Notes under the pieces: model-generated
The model's database searches: none
The model's input: only the letters and a program-made list of their open reading frames with translations
What the model was told of the DNA's origin: nothing
Translations under genes and position numbers: made by a program
In this document: positions 46,140 to 54,980 of the stretch, in pieces
Numbering within the stretch: position 1 is the first letter of the stretch
Layout of the letters: every line of letters begins with the position of its first letter
Source of the DNA: Sphingopyxis sp. UBA6723
GTDB lineage: Bacteria; Pseudomonadota; Alphaproteobacteria; Sphingomonadales; Sphingomonadaceae
Length of the DNA: 64,000 nt
Direction of reading: 5' to 3'
Assembly (NCBI RefSeq): GCF_002454115.1
Contig: NZ_DKIH01000013.1
Location: 483,676-547,675 of the forward strand

Positions 46140-47252
46140 ATGACCATGATACTATCGACCAAAAGGGTTGATTCGATCCCGAAGCCGATCGTCGGATCCG
46201 CCGCGCCTTGGTTCAAGGCGCATGTTCTGGATGTAAATCCGCAATATACTTTTCACACTGTCGCCGGACGACCCGTTCTGCTGTTTTTTATGGGTCACGC
46301 GTCAAATGACGATGTAGAGACGGCGCACGCTCGACTGCTGGCGGACCCCGATCGTTTCGACGATAGCCGATGTTGCTTTTTCGGCGTCACGGTCGATCCG
46401 ACCGATGAAGCCGCCGGACGGGTCAAGACGCGAACGCCGGGTATCCGTTATATCCTCGACAGCGACCGATCGGTGAGCGACGCTTATGGGGCGTGCGGAA
46501 ACGACGGCGATCATTATGAATCCTATATCGTCGTCCTTGACCGTCAGCTGCGCGTCGCGGGGCGCTATCATTTGACCGACGCCGACAAGGCCCTCGCGCT
46601 GATCGATCGACTCATCGAAGAGGGCGCGCCGGAAGATTGGGCGCCGGTCTTGTCGGTTCCGCGGGTTTTCGATCAGGCTACTTGTCAGAAACTGATTGCG
46701 CTTTACGATGATGAGGGCGGCGCGGATTCGGGTTTCATGCGCGAGGTCGACGGCAAAACAGTGTCGGTGATCGACCATGGCCATAAACGCCGGTCGGATG
46801 TTACCATCAAGGATCAGGCGTTGTGCCGCGGCCTCAGTGCGCGGGTGAACCATTGCCTGCGGCCCGTGATCCAGCGCGCGTTCAATTTCGACGCGACCCG
46901 CATGGAACGCTACATCGTCGCCTGTTACGATGCGTCGGTCGCCGGCCATTTTCGCGCCCACCGCGACAACACGACTATGGGTACCGCGCACCGCCGTTTT
47001 GCGGTGACGATCAACCTCAATGACGATTTCGACGGCGGAGAGCTGCGGTTCCCCGAATTCGGTTCCCGAACATATCGACCCGCGCCGGGCGGCGCGATCG
47101 TCTTTGGCTGCGGCCTGCTCCACGAGGCGACCCCGGTCACCCGCGGGCGTCGCTATGCGTTTCTGCCCTTTCTTTATGACGATGCGGCGGCGGCGCAGCG
47201 CGAAGCAAACAATCAGTATCTGGGCGACGGCGTCGGCGCGTATCGGCAATAA
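46140..47252 (+). CDS. Peroxiredoxin-like domain fused to a 2-oxoglutarate/Fe(II) dioxygenase
   Basis: A 370-residue protein of two parts. Residues 13-165 look like an AhpC/TSA-type thioredoxin fold (IVGSAAPWF, RPVLLFFMGHASNDD, YGACGNDGDHYESYIVVLDR), but the peroxidatic Cys position is not Cys. Residues 170-350 are a prolyl-4-hydroxylase-like domain with iron ligands His274-x-Asp276 (GHFRAHRDNTT) and His328 (GCGLLHEATPV) and a 2-oxoglutarate-binding Arg at about 337-338. The start at ATG 46140 (46146 is an alternative) has no strong ribosome site. It probably hydroxylates a protein or peptide. An N-terminal redox role is doubtful without the cysteine. The XRE regulator lies convergent 15 bp away. 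Confidence 0.8.
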   Translation: MTMILSTKRVDSIPKPIVGSAAPWFKAHVLDVNPQYTFHTVAGRPVLLFFMGHASNDDVETAHARLLADPDRFDDSRCCFFGVTVDPTDEAAGRVKTRTPGIRYILDSDRSVSDAYGACGNDGDHYESYIVVLDRQLRVAGRYHLTDADKALALIDRLIEEGAPEDWAPVLSVPRVFDQATCQKLIALYDDEGGADSGFMREVDGKTVSVIDHGHKRRSDVTIKDQALCRGLSARVNHCLRPVIQRAFNFDATRMERYIVACYDASVAGHFRAHRDNTTMGTAHRRFAVTINLNDDFDGGELRFPEFGSRTYRPAPGGAIVFGCGLLHEATPVTRGRRYAFLPFLYDDAAAAQREANNQYLGDGVGAYRQ

Positions 47253-47267
47253 TCACGGCGGCATGCT

Positions 47268-47684
47268 TCAAAGCTCGATAGAGATTTTGACGTTCTGCGC
47301 CTTGATCCCGGCCAACGCCGCGATGCTGAGTTTAGCCGCATAGATCATGATGCTCAGCCGCTGCGGATTGGCAAGGCCGGCCGGTATGTCGCCATGGTCC
47401 CAGCCAATCGCCATCATATCACCGACCTCATCGTCGGGAACAGCCACCTCCAGGCCGCCAACGAGTTCGAGCTGCGAAATGCCGAGCACGCTGGCAAGCA
47501 TCTGCAGATTGCGAAGCCGCGGCTGCGTCTTGCCCGACTCCCACGCCCAGATCGTAGGCCTGCTCAGACCGGTTCGTACTGCCAGCTCCGAACGGCTGAT
47601 GCCGCATTGCTCGCGATAACGGCGAAGCCGCGATGGCAGAGGCTCGGCGATGTCATATTCGATCGGGCGCGCCGAGGCGCTCAT
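47268..47684 (-). CDS. XRE-family transcriptional regulator
   Basis: A 138-residue regulator started at ATG 47684, since this ATG overlaps the stop of the small upstream ORF; ATG 47696 would add four residues. HTH: LRRYREQCGISRSELAVRTG then LSRPTIWAWESGKTQPRLRN, covering residues of about 20-60. The C-terminal 70 residues (LEVAVPDDEVGDMMAIG...) are of unknown function and may bind a ligand. It may control the dioxygenase or itself. Confidence 0.8.
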   Translation of the reverse strand: MSASARPIEYDIAEPLPSRLRRYREQCGISRSELAVRTGLSRPTIWAWESGKTQPRLRNLQMLASVLGISQLELVGGLEVAVPDDEVGDMMAIGWDHGDIPAGLANPQRLSIMIYAAKLSIAALAGIKAQNVKISIEL

Positions 47685-47800
47685 GACCGCGGCCATTCCC
47701 GAAGGATACCGTCATCAGCGCGACGCAGCAAACCGCAGCCTGACCCGGCTTCGATGCGGATCGACACACGGTCGTTCCAGCTGATGATGTTCCTAACCAT
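47681..47800 (-). CDS. 39-residue ORF coupled to the XRE regulator
   Basis: Start ATG 47800, preceded by GAGGGG in the right place, and stop TGA overlapping the XRE start (ATGA). The product begins MVRNIISWNDRVSIRIEAGS and ends in a basic GLLRRADDGILREWPRS segment. It is not similar to anything I recognise. Its Shine-Dalgarno and overlap argue for real translation, as a coupling leader or small protein. Confidence 0.45.
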   Translation of the reverse strand: MVRNIISWNDRVSIRIEAGSGCGLLRRADDGILREWPRS

Positions 47801-47946
47801 TGACGCCCCCCTCAAGTCCCGCGCCACGATGGACATGAAAATGTCAGAAATCTCACATTGCCGTTATTCCCCGATGGGGACATCCGATAACGGGCCTGCC
47901 CCGCGATCGTAGAGAAATCGGCGGTTTGCGCGCCCGCAACCAGGCG

Positions 47947-50214
47947 TTAGAAAGCCGTTCCCAGCGAGATCGAGAATTTCTTCGAACGATCACCTTCCTG
48001 CCGCACCACGGGCTGGGCAATGTTGAAGCGCAGCTTGCCGGGCCCCGCATTGAATGCCAGCGCAACGCCGACCGCCACGCGCGGCTTTGCCGAGTTGCCG
48101 ATCAGCCGCTCGCCTGCGATCAATTCGCTTTTCGGCGCGCCGAACACCGATCCCGCATCGACGAAGACGCTGGGTGTGGCGCCGACTTTTTGCATTGCGC
48201 CTTCCAGCCGAAACGCCACTTCCAGCCGCCCGACATAATAAGCGCGGCCGCCGATCGCCGTCGGGGGAGCAACCGGCGCCTTCAGCGGAACGACCTTGGG
48301 CCCGATTCCGCGCAGGTCGAACCCGCGCATGCTGTTGCCGCCGATATAGAAGCGGTCGAAAAGCGGGATCGTCCGTCCCCCGATCGACTCCATCATTCCG
48401 CCTTCGATGCCGAGAGACACGTCGAGCATGTCGCCGATGCGATGGTGAAAATTGCCCGCAACGCGCAGCCTGGCATAGCGCGAAGTGCCACCTGGACCGG
48501 CAATCTCCGGGGTCAGGCGAAGCTGAAATCCGCGCGTCGGATCGACCGTCCTGTCGCGCCGATCCAGCGTGAGCCCAACGCTCAAGACCGAACTGGTCGA
48601 TCGGCCGAGCGCATTGCAGAACGGACTTCCGTGCAGCCCGACGTCGCATTGCGCATTCTTCTGGCGGATCAGGAAATCCTCATCCGAATAGCGGTAATTT
48701 GCCGCAATGCGCAGGCCGCGTCGGATCGGTTTGCTTGCGTAGAAATTGACGCCACGCGCGGTCTGACGAAAGACCGACGATTTGCTTTGCGCATCGAAGC
48801 CCACCGCCGTCGAGCGCGAGCAAAAGAAGGTTGGCGCCACCAACAATTTGCTGCCGATGAAATTGGCATCGGCGACCCCGAATTCGAACAACCGCTGAAT
48901 TTTCGAATAGCGCGCGGAAGCGGTGATGTCGCGGCCGGGTGCGCCGATGTTGGTGCGGGCAATTTTGACGGTTCCGACCGGGCCCTCCAGCGAAGAATAG
49001 CCGGCGGAAAAGGCCAAGCCGCCGCGCGGCAGCGTCTCGATTGACAACAGGTCGGTTTCGCTGGCCTGGCCGTCGGCACCGTCAATGCCGGTCACGACAT
49101 CGGACGCCGTTCGGGCTGTGCCTTCTTCTGTCTCTTCACGCGGGTCGGACGCCAAGCCCAGTTCAGACGGATCGGGTCGCCCGCCCGAGAACGCGCGGCG
49201 CGAGCCGGCATCGCCCAGCCAAGGCGCCGTCGAGACATCGGCATCGAACGCCGGAAACCTGCGCATTGTCGCCGCGGCCTTGCGGGCAATCGGTTTCGTA
49301 CCGTCAATGGCAAAACACGGCGGCCCCATCCGGTTTTGCGCCGCAACGACACACGCCAGATTGACCATATCCGGAGGCAGCGCGGGCAAATCGAACGCCG
49401 TGATCGGTGCGGAAGGACCGAAGCGAACGGCGATGCTTGGCTTCAAGCCTGTCGGAACCGCCTTGGCCGCTACGCGCAAAGGACGACTGCGCGTCGTCGC
49501 CTTCGCGGCGCGCGTGAAACCGCTCGATGGCAAAACGGATACCACGCGCTTGCCCGCGACCTTAACGGCTTTTCGATGACGACAGTCGTCGCAGTCAGCC
49601 TGCCCCCCCTCCATCGCACTCCGAGTCCGGGCGATCAGCGCTTGCCGCCGCATCCCCGCATCGCCCAGCCAGGATGGTCGCTGTGATCCTATATCCAAGT
49701 CGGCGAATGCGTCATTGACAGCCACGGCGGCAACTGGCGCAGCATCGTCGCCGCCGAACGCCTCGTCCTCGCCAATCGAAGGGACCGCCGCTGCTGTCGA
49801 TGGCGCAATCGGCGCATTCCAGTCGATGACCAGCGGCGGCCGCCGCGGGGTATGCGGGTCCGCATCGGCCAACAAGGTCGGCGCGCTTGCATCCGCCAGA
49901 TCGGCGGCGATTGATGCCTTCAGCACAAAAACGTCGGAGCTATCCGCCGCCGGGGAGATGGCATCCCCCGCGTCAAGTTGATCGAGCGGTCGCCCTTCCT
50001 GAACCGACAGCACCCGCGCCATCGCGGTCGATTGGCGAAGAGGAACATAGGGCGGCGTCTGAACGATTTCGCGCTCACGCGCATGGAGCGATCCGGTTTC
50101 GCCGACGCAGAATATCACCGCAACGCCCAGCGCAGTGCCTTGCACCGCCTGGTGAACGCCCCGGAACAATAGTCCGTATCCGGCCAACCTCTTACCCCTG
50201 TTGTGCCGACCCAC
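47947..50214 (-). CDS. Omp85/BamA-like outer-membrane protein without POTRA domains
   Basis: A 755-residue protein from GTG 50214 (weak ribosome site). The N-terminal 50 residues include a hydrophobic stretch ending GSLHA, a likely signal. Residues 60-370 are low in structure, Ala/Pro/Asp-rich, with a repeated WLGDAGxRR motif (PSWLGDAGMRRQ and APWLGDAGSRRA). From about residue 390 the bacterial surface antigen (Omp85) barrel follows, with RGFDLRGIG (the VRGF-type loop-6 motif) and C-terminal KKFSISLGTAF with terminal Phe. POTRA-like repeats are not seen. It is the last gene of a LuxR-ABC-HlyD operon, 33 bp after hlyD, and may help place the secreted repeat proteins on the surface. Confidence 0.75.
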   Translation of the reverse strand: MGRHNRGKRLAGYGLLFRGVHQAVQGTALGVAVIFCVGETGSLHAREREIVQTPPYVPLRQSTAMARVLSVQEGRPLDQLDAGDAISPAADSSDVFVLKASIAADLADASAPTLLADADPHTPRRPPLVIDWNAPIAPSTAAAVPSIGEDEAFGGDDAAPVAAVAVNDAFADLDIGSQRPSWLGDAGMRRQALIARTRSAMEGGQADCDDCRHRKAVKVAGKRVVSVLPSSGFTRAAKATTRSRPLRVAAKAVPTGLKPSIAVRFGPSAPITAFDLPALPPDMVNLACVVAAQNRMGPPCFAIDGTKPIARKAAATMRRFPAFDADVSTAPWLGDAGSRRAFSGGRPDPSELGLASDPREETEEGTARTASDVVTGIDGADGQASETDLLSIETLPRGGLAFSAGYSSLEGPVGTVKIARTNIGAPGRDITASARYSKIQRLFEFGVADANFIGSKLLVAPTFFCSRSTAVGFDAQSKSSVFRQTARGVNFYASKPIRRGLRIAANYRYSDEDFLIRQKNAQCDVGLHGSPFCNALGRSTSSVLSVGLTLDRRDRTVDPTRGFQLRLTPEIAGPGGTSRYARLRVAGNFHHRIGDMLDVSLGIEGGMMESIGGRTIPLFDRFYIGGNSMRGFDLRGIGPKVVPLKAPVAPPTAIGGRAYYVGRLEVAFRLEGAMQKVGATPSVFVDAGSVFGAPKSELIAGERLIGNSAKPRVAVGVALAFNAGPGKLRFNIAQPVVRQEGDRSKKFSISLGTAF

Positions 50215-50247
50215 CCCGGCCTTCGTCTTCGCCCAATTCGCGTCGGG

Positions 50248-51612
50248 TTACCCCTCGCGGAAGGACCGATTGAAACTGTCGATCATCGGCTGGAAAAGAT
50301 ATTGCAGCAAAGAACTCGACCCGAGATCGATATAGACTTCGGCTGGCATCCCCGACATCAGCTGGACGTCGGGATATTTCTTGAGCTGCGCCGCCGATAT
50401 CTCGACGATCACCTTGTAATAGATTTGCTGCGCGTCCTTGTCATAGATCGCATCCGGGCTGACGTCCTTCACGGTCCCGAGCAGATTGGGAATGACGCGC
50501 GCCTTGTACGGCGTCAGCTTGATCTCCGCCTTCAGCCCCTTGTGCACCACATCGATATCGATCGGTCGCAGCCGCGCCGAAACCACGATCTTTTCCGACG
50601 TCGGAACGATGTCGAGGATCGGTTGTCCGGCGCCGATGACCCCGCCTGACGTGATCAGTCGCAAATTGGCGACCCGGCCCGCGATTGGTGCAATCACCTG
50701 CTGGCGGGCGCGAATGTCGCCGCTGACTTTCAGCTTTTCCCGCGCTTCGGCGATTTGTAACTGGACCTGCCGCTGCTGCCCCGTTGCCTCCAGTACCATC
50801 TGCCCGCGAAGTGACACCATTTGGGCACGCGTTTCACCGATCGTGTCGCGCAGGCGATCCAGATTATTGGTCAGCTTGCCGCGCTCGCCATCGACCAGCG
50901 CCTTTTGGCGCTGCAACGCCAGCAGGCGCGATTTGCGCTCTAGCCCCTCATCGACCAGCATATCGACGCTCATCTGTTCGTCGTCGAGCAGCTTCGCCTG
51001 ATCGGTCAGCGCCGCGATCTGCGCTCCCGAACTCCGAATATCGGCGTTCGACTGGCCGATCCGTTGTGACAGGATCTGCGCCTGTTCGGACAGGCCGCGT
51101 CGCCGAGATGCAAATTCCGCGTTGGAGGCGGCGATGATCTCCTTGACCTCGGGGTCGTTGGCCGCGGCCAGCAACTCGGCCGGATAACGTACCGTTGGCA
51201 GGCCGAGCCGTTCGGCGGTCAGCCGCGCGTCCTGCGCCAGCAGGCCATAGAAGCTTGTGCGCAAGGCAGCGTCCGACGCATCATTCTGGGTCGCATCAAA
51301 CAGTATAAGCGGCTGGCCAGCGCGCACCTCCTGCCCTTCTTTAACCAGAAACTGGCGGACGATCCCGCCCTCCAAATGCTGAACCGTGCGCCGCCCACCG
51401 CCCTCGGCCTCCAGAAAGCCGCTCGCGATTGCTGCGCTATTGAGCGGCGCTGCCCAGCTCCAGATGGCAAAGGCCAAAACGAACAGGCCAATCGATACCA
51501 ACGCCAGCCGCATCGACCCTTTCACCTGCGGCCCGGCCGCTTCTGAACCGGGTGACGGCAGCGCCAAGCGCACCGGGTCCCCGTCGGCGCCTATGCGGAA
51601 GGGGATGTTCAT
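50248..51612 (-). CDS. Type I secretion membrane-fusion protein (HlyD/PrtE-like)
   Basis: A 454-residue adaptor. One transmembrane span at about residues 33-52 (LALVSIGLFVLAFAIWSWAA) is followed by the beta-barrel/lipoyl half (GIVRQFLVKEGQEVRAGQPL). Long coiled-coil helices come next (residues 140-300) and then the second lipoyl and barrel parts (VIAPIAGRVANLRLITSGGV). It bridges the ABC exporter and TolC. Its start overlaps the ABC stop by four bases. Confidence 0.93.
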   Translation of the reverse strand: MNIPFRIGADGDPVRLALPSPGSEAAGPQVKGSMRLALVSIGLFVLAFAIWSWAAPLNSAAIASGFLEAEGGGRRTVQHLEGGIVRQFLVKEGQEVRAGQPLILFDATQNDASDAALRTSFYGLLAQDARLTAERLGLPTVRYPAELLAAANDPEVKEIIAASNAEFASRRRGLSEQAQILSQRIGQSNADIRSSGAQIAALTDQAKLLDDEQMSVDMLVDEGLERKSRLLALQRQKALVDGERGKLTNNLDRLRDTIGETRAQMVSLRGQMVLEATGQQRQVQLQIAEAREKLKVSGDIRARQQVIAPIAGRVANLRLITSGGVIGAGQPILDIVPTSEKIVVSARLRPIDIDVVHKGLKAEIKLTPYKARVIPNLLGTVKDVSPDAIYDKDAQQIYYKVIVEISAAQLKKYPDVQLMSGMPAEVYIDLGSSSLLQYLFQPMIDSFNRSFREG

Positions 51613-53405
51613 GCTTCCATTCCCCCTTGCTTGAACATCGCAGGATTGGACTTGGCCGGATTGCCCGGCGGCGGCGCGTCACCTGTCGGGATCGCGCGTT
51701 TTCGCCCAGCCATTTCATCGACGACGGTGCGGGCGTCACCGAATTTGGCGACCTGGCCATCCATCAGAAGCAGAATCTTGTCAGCAAGTTCGAGAAGGTT
51801 GGCGCGATGTGAGACGATAATCGTCGTCATATGCAAAGCTTTGAGCTTCTTGATCGTCGCAAGCAGCGCCGCGTCGCCGCGCGCATCCAGGCTGGCGTTG
51901 GGTTCATCGAGGACGACCAGCGGGGGCAGCCCGAACAGGGCGCGCGCCAGCCCGATTCGCTGGCGCTGACCACCCGACAGCTGATGTCCGCCGTCCGTGA
52001 GCACACAATCATAGCCACCATCCAGGTGCAGGATCATCTCGTGGCAATCGGCCAGCTTGGCCGCCGCAATGACGTCGGCATCGCGCGCGTCGGGACGAAA
52101 GCGACCGATATTCTCGCGGATCGATCCAGGTAGCAGCTCGACGTCTTGGGGCAGATAGCCAACGTTGGGCCCGAAATCGCTGCGCATCCAATCGAACGTG
52201 TCGGCACCGTCGAGACGCACATGGCCCGAGATTGGCTTGAGTACGCCGACCAGCAAGCGCGACAGGGTCGTCTTGCCCGACGCCGACGGGCCAACGATCG
52301 CCAGCGACGTCCCAGGCGCGATCGCAAAGCTGACATTCTTTAAGATCGCGCCCTTCATGCCCGGCGCGGCATAGGTCAGATTTTCGACCGCCATCGCGCC
52401 GGATGGTTTAGGCAGCGCCATCTGCGAAGGGCGCGGTGTTGGCAGGTCGCAAAAGCGCGACAGACGTTGCAGGCTTTCGCGCGCCAGGACAAATTGTTTC
52501 CAATAGCTCATCGCTGCCTCGATCGGCGCAAGCAGCCGCGCGATCAGGATCGACCCGGCAATCATCGCGCCGCCGGTCAGCTGCTGGTCAAGCACCAGCA
52601 ACGCGCCGACGCCCAGCACCGCGACCTGCACCAGATTGCGGACGAATTTCATCCACGCCAGAATCTTGCTTGACTGGAACTGCGTCGCATCGACCGCTTC
52701 GGTTTCGGCGACATAGCGGTCCCGCCAGTGCGCAACCGTGTCTTTACCCATGCCCATCGCGTCGATGACTTCGCTGTTGCGGACCAGCGATTCGGCATAT
52801 TGCATGTTGCTGGCGGCAAGCGACTGCGTCTCGGTGATCGCGTTGCGCGTGATCCGCTCGTTATACCAGGTCAACCCGAACAGCATCGCCGCGCCTCCCG
52901 CTGCGATGAACCCGAAAACGGGATGCAACATGAAAACGATCAGCAGGTAGAGCGGCACCCACAACATATCGACGACGCTGAACACCGTCGGGGTGGATAT
53001 GAAATTTTTGACCTGCGTCATCTCACGCAAGGCCTCAAGCCGCACATTGGGGGCAATCAGCCGTTGTTCGAGTGAGCGGATGAGCAGCGACGGCCCCAGT
53101 TGCTGCGCCAGCCATGTGCCAACGCGGTTCGCCACCTGTTGGCGGATGCCGTCAAGCATCGAACCAAGCGCGATCACCAGCGTGATCGCCAGCGCCAGGA
53201 AGAACAAAGTGTCTTTGCTCTGACTGGTCAGGACGCGGTCGAAAACCTGCATCATGTACAGCGACATGGCGAGCGCCGCCATGTTGGTAATGGCTGAAAA
53301 CAGGATCAGTCGCGTTGCAATGTTGCGCTGCGGCCGCAGCAGGTTGCGCAACAAATTATCGGGATGGGCGGGCGCGCGCCGAGCCGCTATCGCGTTCCAG
53401 GCCAC
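51609..53405 (-). CDS. Type I secretion ABC transporter (PrtD-like)
   Basis: A 598-residue exporter of the PrtD/AprD type without a C39 peptidase domain. GTG 53405 is chosen because GGGAG lies about eight bases upstream; longer frames only read through the luxR gene. The membrane domain starts near residue 20 (RNIATRLILFSAITNMAALA). The ATP-binding domain has Walker A GPSASGKTTLSR, signature LSGGQRQRIGLARAL and Walker B LVVLDEPNASLD. It energises export of substrates with C-terminal signals, such as the RTX protein and the adhesin encoded downstream. Confidence 0.93.
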   Translation of the reverse strand: MAWNAIAARRAPAHPDNLLRNLLRPQRNIATRLILFSAITNMAALAMSLYMMQVFDRVLTSQSKDTLFFLALAITLVIALGSMLDGIRQQVANRVGTWLAQQLGPSLLIRSLEQRLIAPNVRLEALREMTQVKNFISTPTVFSVVDMLWVPLYLLIVFMLHPVFGFIAAGGAAMLFGLTWYNERITRNAITETQSLAASNMQYAESLVRNSEVIDAMGMGKDTVAHWRDRYVAETEAVDATQFQSSKILAWMKFVRNLVQVAVLGVGALLVLDQQLTGGAMIAGSILIARLLAPIEAAMSYWKQFVLARESLQRLSRFCDLPTPRPSQMALPKPSGAMAVENLTYAAPGMKGAILKNVSFAIAPGTSLAIVGPSASGKTTLSRLLVGVLKPISGHVRLDGADTFDWMRSDFGPNVGYLPQDVELLPGSIRENIGRFRPDARDADVIAAAKLADCHEMILHLDGGYDCVLTDGGHQLSGGQRQRIGLARALFGLPPLVVLDEPNASLDARGDAALLATIKKLKALHMTTIIVSHRANLLELADKILLLMDGQVAKFGDARTVVDEMAGRKRAIPTGDAPPPGNPAKSNPAMFKQGGMEA

Positions 53406-53407
53406 GC

Positions 53408-54628
53408 CTAGCGCTCCCAGATTCCCGGACTGTCCGCGGCGTGCAGCGGCAGCACGAGCCCCGAGATCAGTCCGGCAAGCTCCATCTGGCGATGGACTCC
53501 CAGCTTCGCGCGCACCCGCTTCAGATATGTCCGCGCGGTTTCTTCTGACAGGCCGCACCCCTCCGCCGCATTGCCCAGACTGCTCGATTTCAGGAAGTGG
53601 CCCAGAAAACGCTGCTCGGACGGCAGCAAGCCAAGCGCTTCGAGGAGCGAACTTGGCGCATCGACTTTGCCCGGCCCCATGATGATCACCATGGCGCATC
53701 GCGTCATGCCGCCGCCGGTGCGCGACTTAGCGGACATAACATAGGCCAGCCGCCATTCGCCATCGCGGCAATCGAGGCGAAAAACATCCTCGACCGGTGC
53801 ATCGGGCGCCGCTGTGGCAGCACGGCGGATGCTTTCCCGCAATTGTTTGGCCTGCCCCGGGTTGGCGGCGACGATCGCACCATCGGCGGCACGCAGCAGC
53901 CACTTGCGTTGTTCAACCAGCCCCGTAGCCGCGCTGTTCAAGAACAAAGGCTGCCCGTCGGCCGACAGCAAAGCCATGGCTATCGACACCCGGTCGAACA
54001 TTCCTTCGAGCATCGCCGAACGCTGCGACTGGCGCGCGAGCTGTGCCACGCCCGTTGCGGATTCAGCGAGCAGCGGTGCGATCAATTGCAGTGATGCGGC
54101 GTCACGATCGCAGAACGGCGTGGAACTGTCGGGCCGGAAGAACAGCGCGCGGATGGCTTTGCCTTCGCGCTTCATTTGGACTGCGACGCCGGCGTGGAGC
54201 GAAGGCGGCACGTCGCTTTCGCTCGCGTCGTCTGCAACCGCTCCGGCGCCAAACAGTCCGCCAGAAAACTGAAAATGGTGCACCGACTGCTCGCCGATCC
54301 GCGCCCACACATCGTCCATCATTGCCAGTAGGCGCCGCGTTGCCGCGCGGTCGCCGCGCACTTGATCAAAACCGATCAGAAAGGCATGCCTTTGATGCCC
54401 TGCGCCCGGCAGGGCAACGGTCAGGATCGCCGACGAAACTTGGAACTGGGCAAGATAGTCATGCCAAAGGCGCCGCGTTTCGGCCGCAACATCGACCGAC
54501 GACGAGTGGGGGTCCGCAACGTCATGGGCGTCATAATCGGACAGTCCCTCGAATGGAGCGGCATAGCCTTGAGTCGCTTCTGCGTAATGCGTTGAAAATT
54601 CCATGGTCGCAGACATTATCGCCCCCAA
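53408..54628 (-). CDS. LuxR-type regulator of the secretion locus
   Basis: A 406-residue transcription factor (ATG 54616 is an alternative start). The N-terminal two-thirds contain PAS/GAF-like sensing sequence (SMALLSADGQPLFLNSAATG-like region around residues 215-235). The C-terminal 65 residues hold a LuxR HTH (LGLLPSEQRFLGHFLKSSSL then GCGLSEETARTYLKRVRAKL). It lacks an acyl-homoserine-lactone-binding domain that I can recognise. It is the first gene of the LuxR-ABC-HlyD-Omp operon, so it probably controls its own operon and perhaps tolC. Confidence 0.85.
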   Translation of the reverse strand: MGAIMSATMEFSTHYAEATQGYAAPFEGLSDYDAHDVADPHSSSVDVAAETRRLWHDYLAQFQVSSAILTVALPGAGHQRHAFLIGFDQVRGDRAATRRLLAMMDDVWARIGEQSVHHFQFSGGLFGAGAVADDASESDVPPSLHAGVAVQMKREGKAIRALFFRPDSSTPFCDRDAASLQLIAPLLAESATGVAQLARQSQRSAMLEGMFDRVSIAMALLSADGQPLFLNSAATGLVEQRKWLLRAADGAIVAANPGQAKQLRESIRRAATAAPDAPVEDVFRLDCRDGEWRLAYVMSAKSRTGGGMTRCAMVIIMGPGKVDAPSSLLEALGLLPSEQRFLGHFLKSSSLGNAAEGCGLSEETARTYLKRVRAKLGVHRQMELAGLISGLVLPLHAADSPGIWER

Positions 54629-54980
54629 AAAACACTAATCCCAAAGCGATGCAAAGCTCGCCGCAGGCGTCTCATGTGCGACCATGATGTCTGGCGCGAA
54701 GATCTGAGTACGGTCCAGAACGCACGCGCCGACCGGGGTTGCCTGAAGCATCTTCTACCCGGCGTTGGCTGTCGATTGATGCGAATCTCTCGATAGCGTC
54801 GCCTGCCGTGACGGCTGCAAGCGACTGTCAGTGTCTATTTCGATTCGGCGGATCGAGTCTATTATCCCCTCGGACATATCCGTTAGGGTAGTTTCGCCAT
54901 TCACCACCGCGCATTACTCTTTACTAACTATGAAAAGAGGGGGTCTGCACTGAAATCTGCGATGGTTCAGGAGGGGTGAC
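54629..54980. other. Divergent promoter region luxR/tolC
   Basis: About 350 bp. The only supported elements are the AGGAGGGG ribosome site at about 54969-54976 for tolC and AT-rich stretches around 54900-54945 (ACTCTTTACTAACTATG). No inverted repeat or clear operator was identified. Confidence 0.4.
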
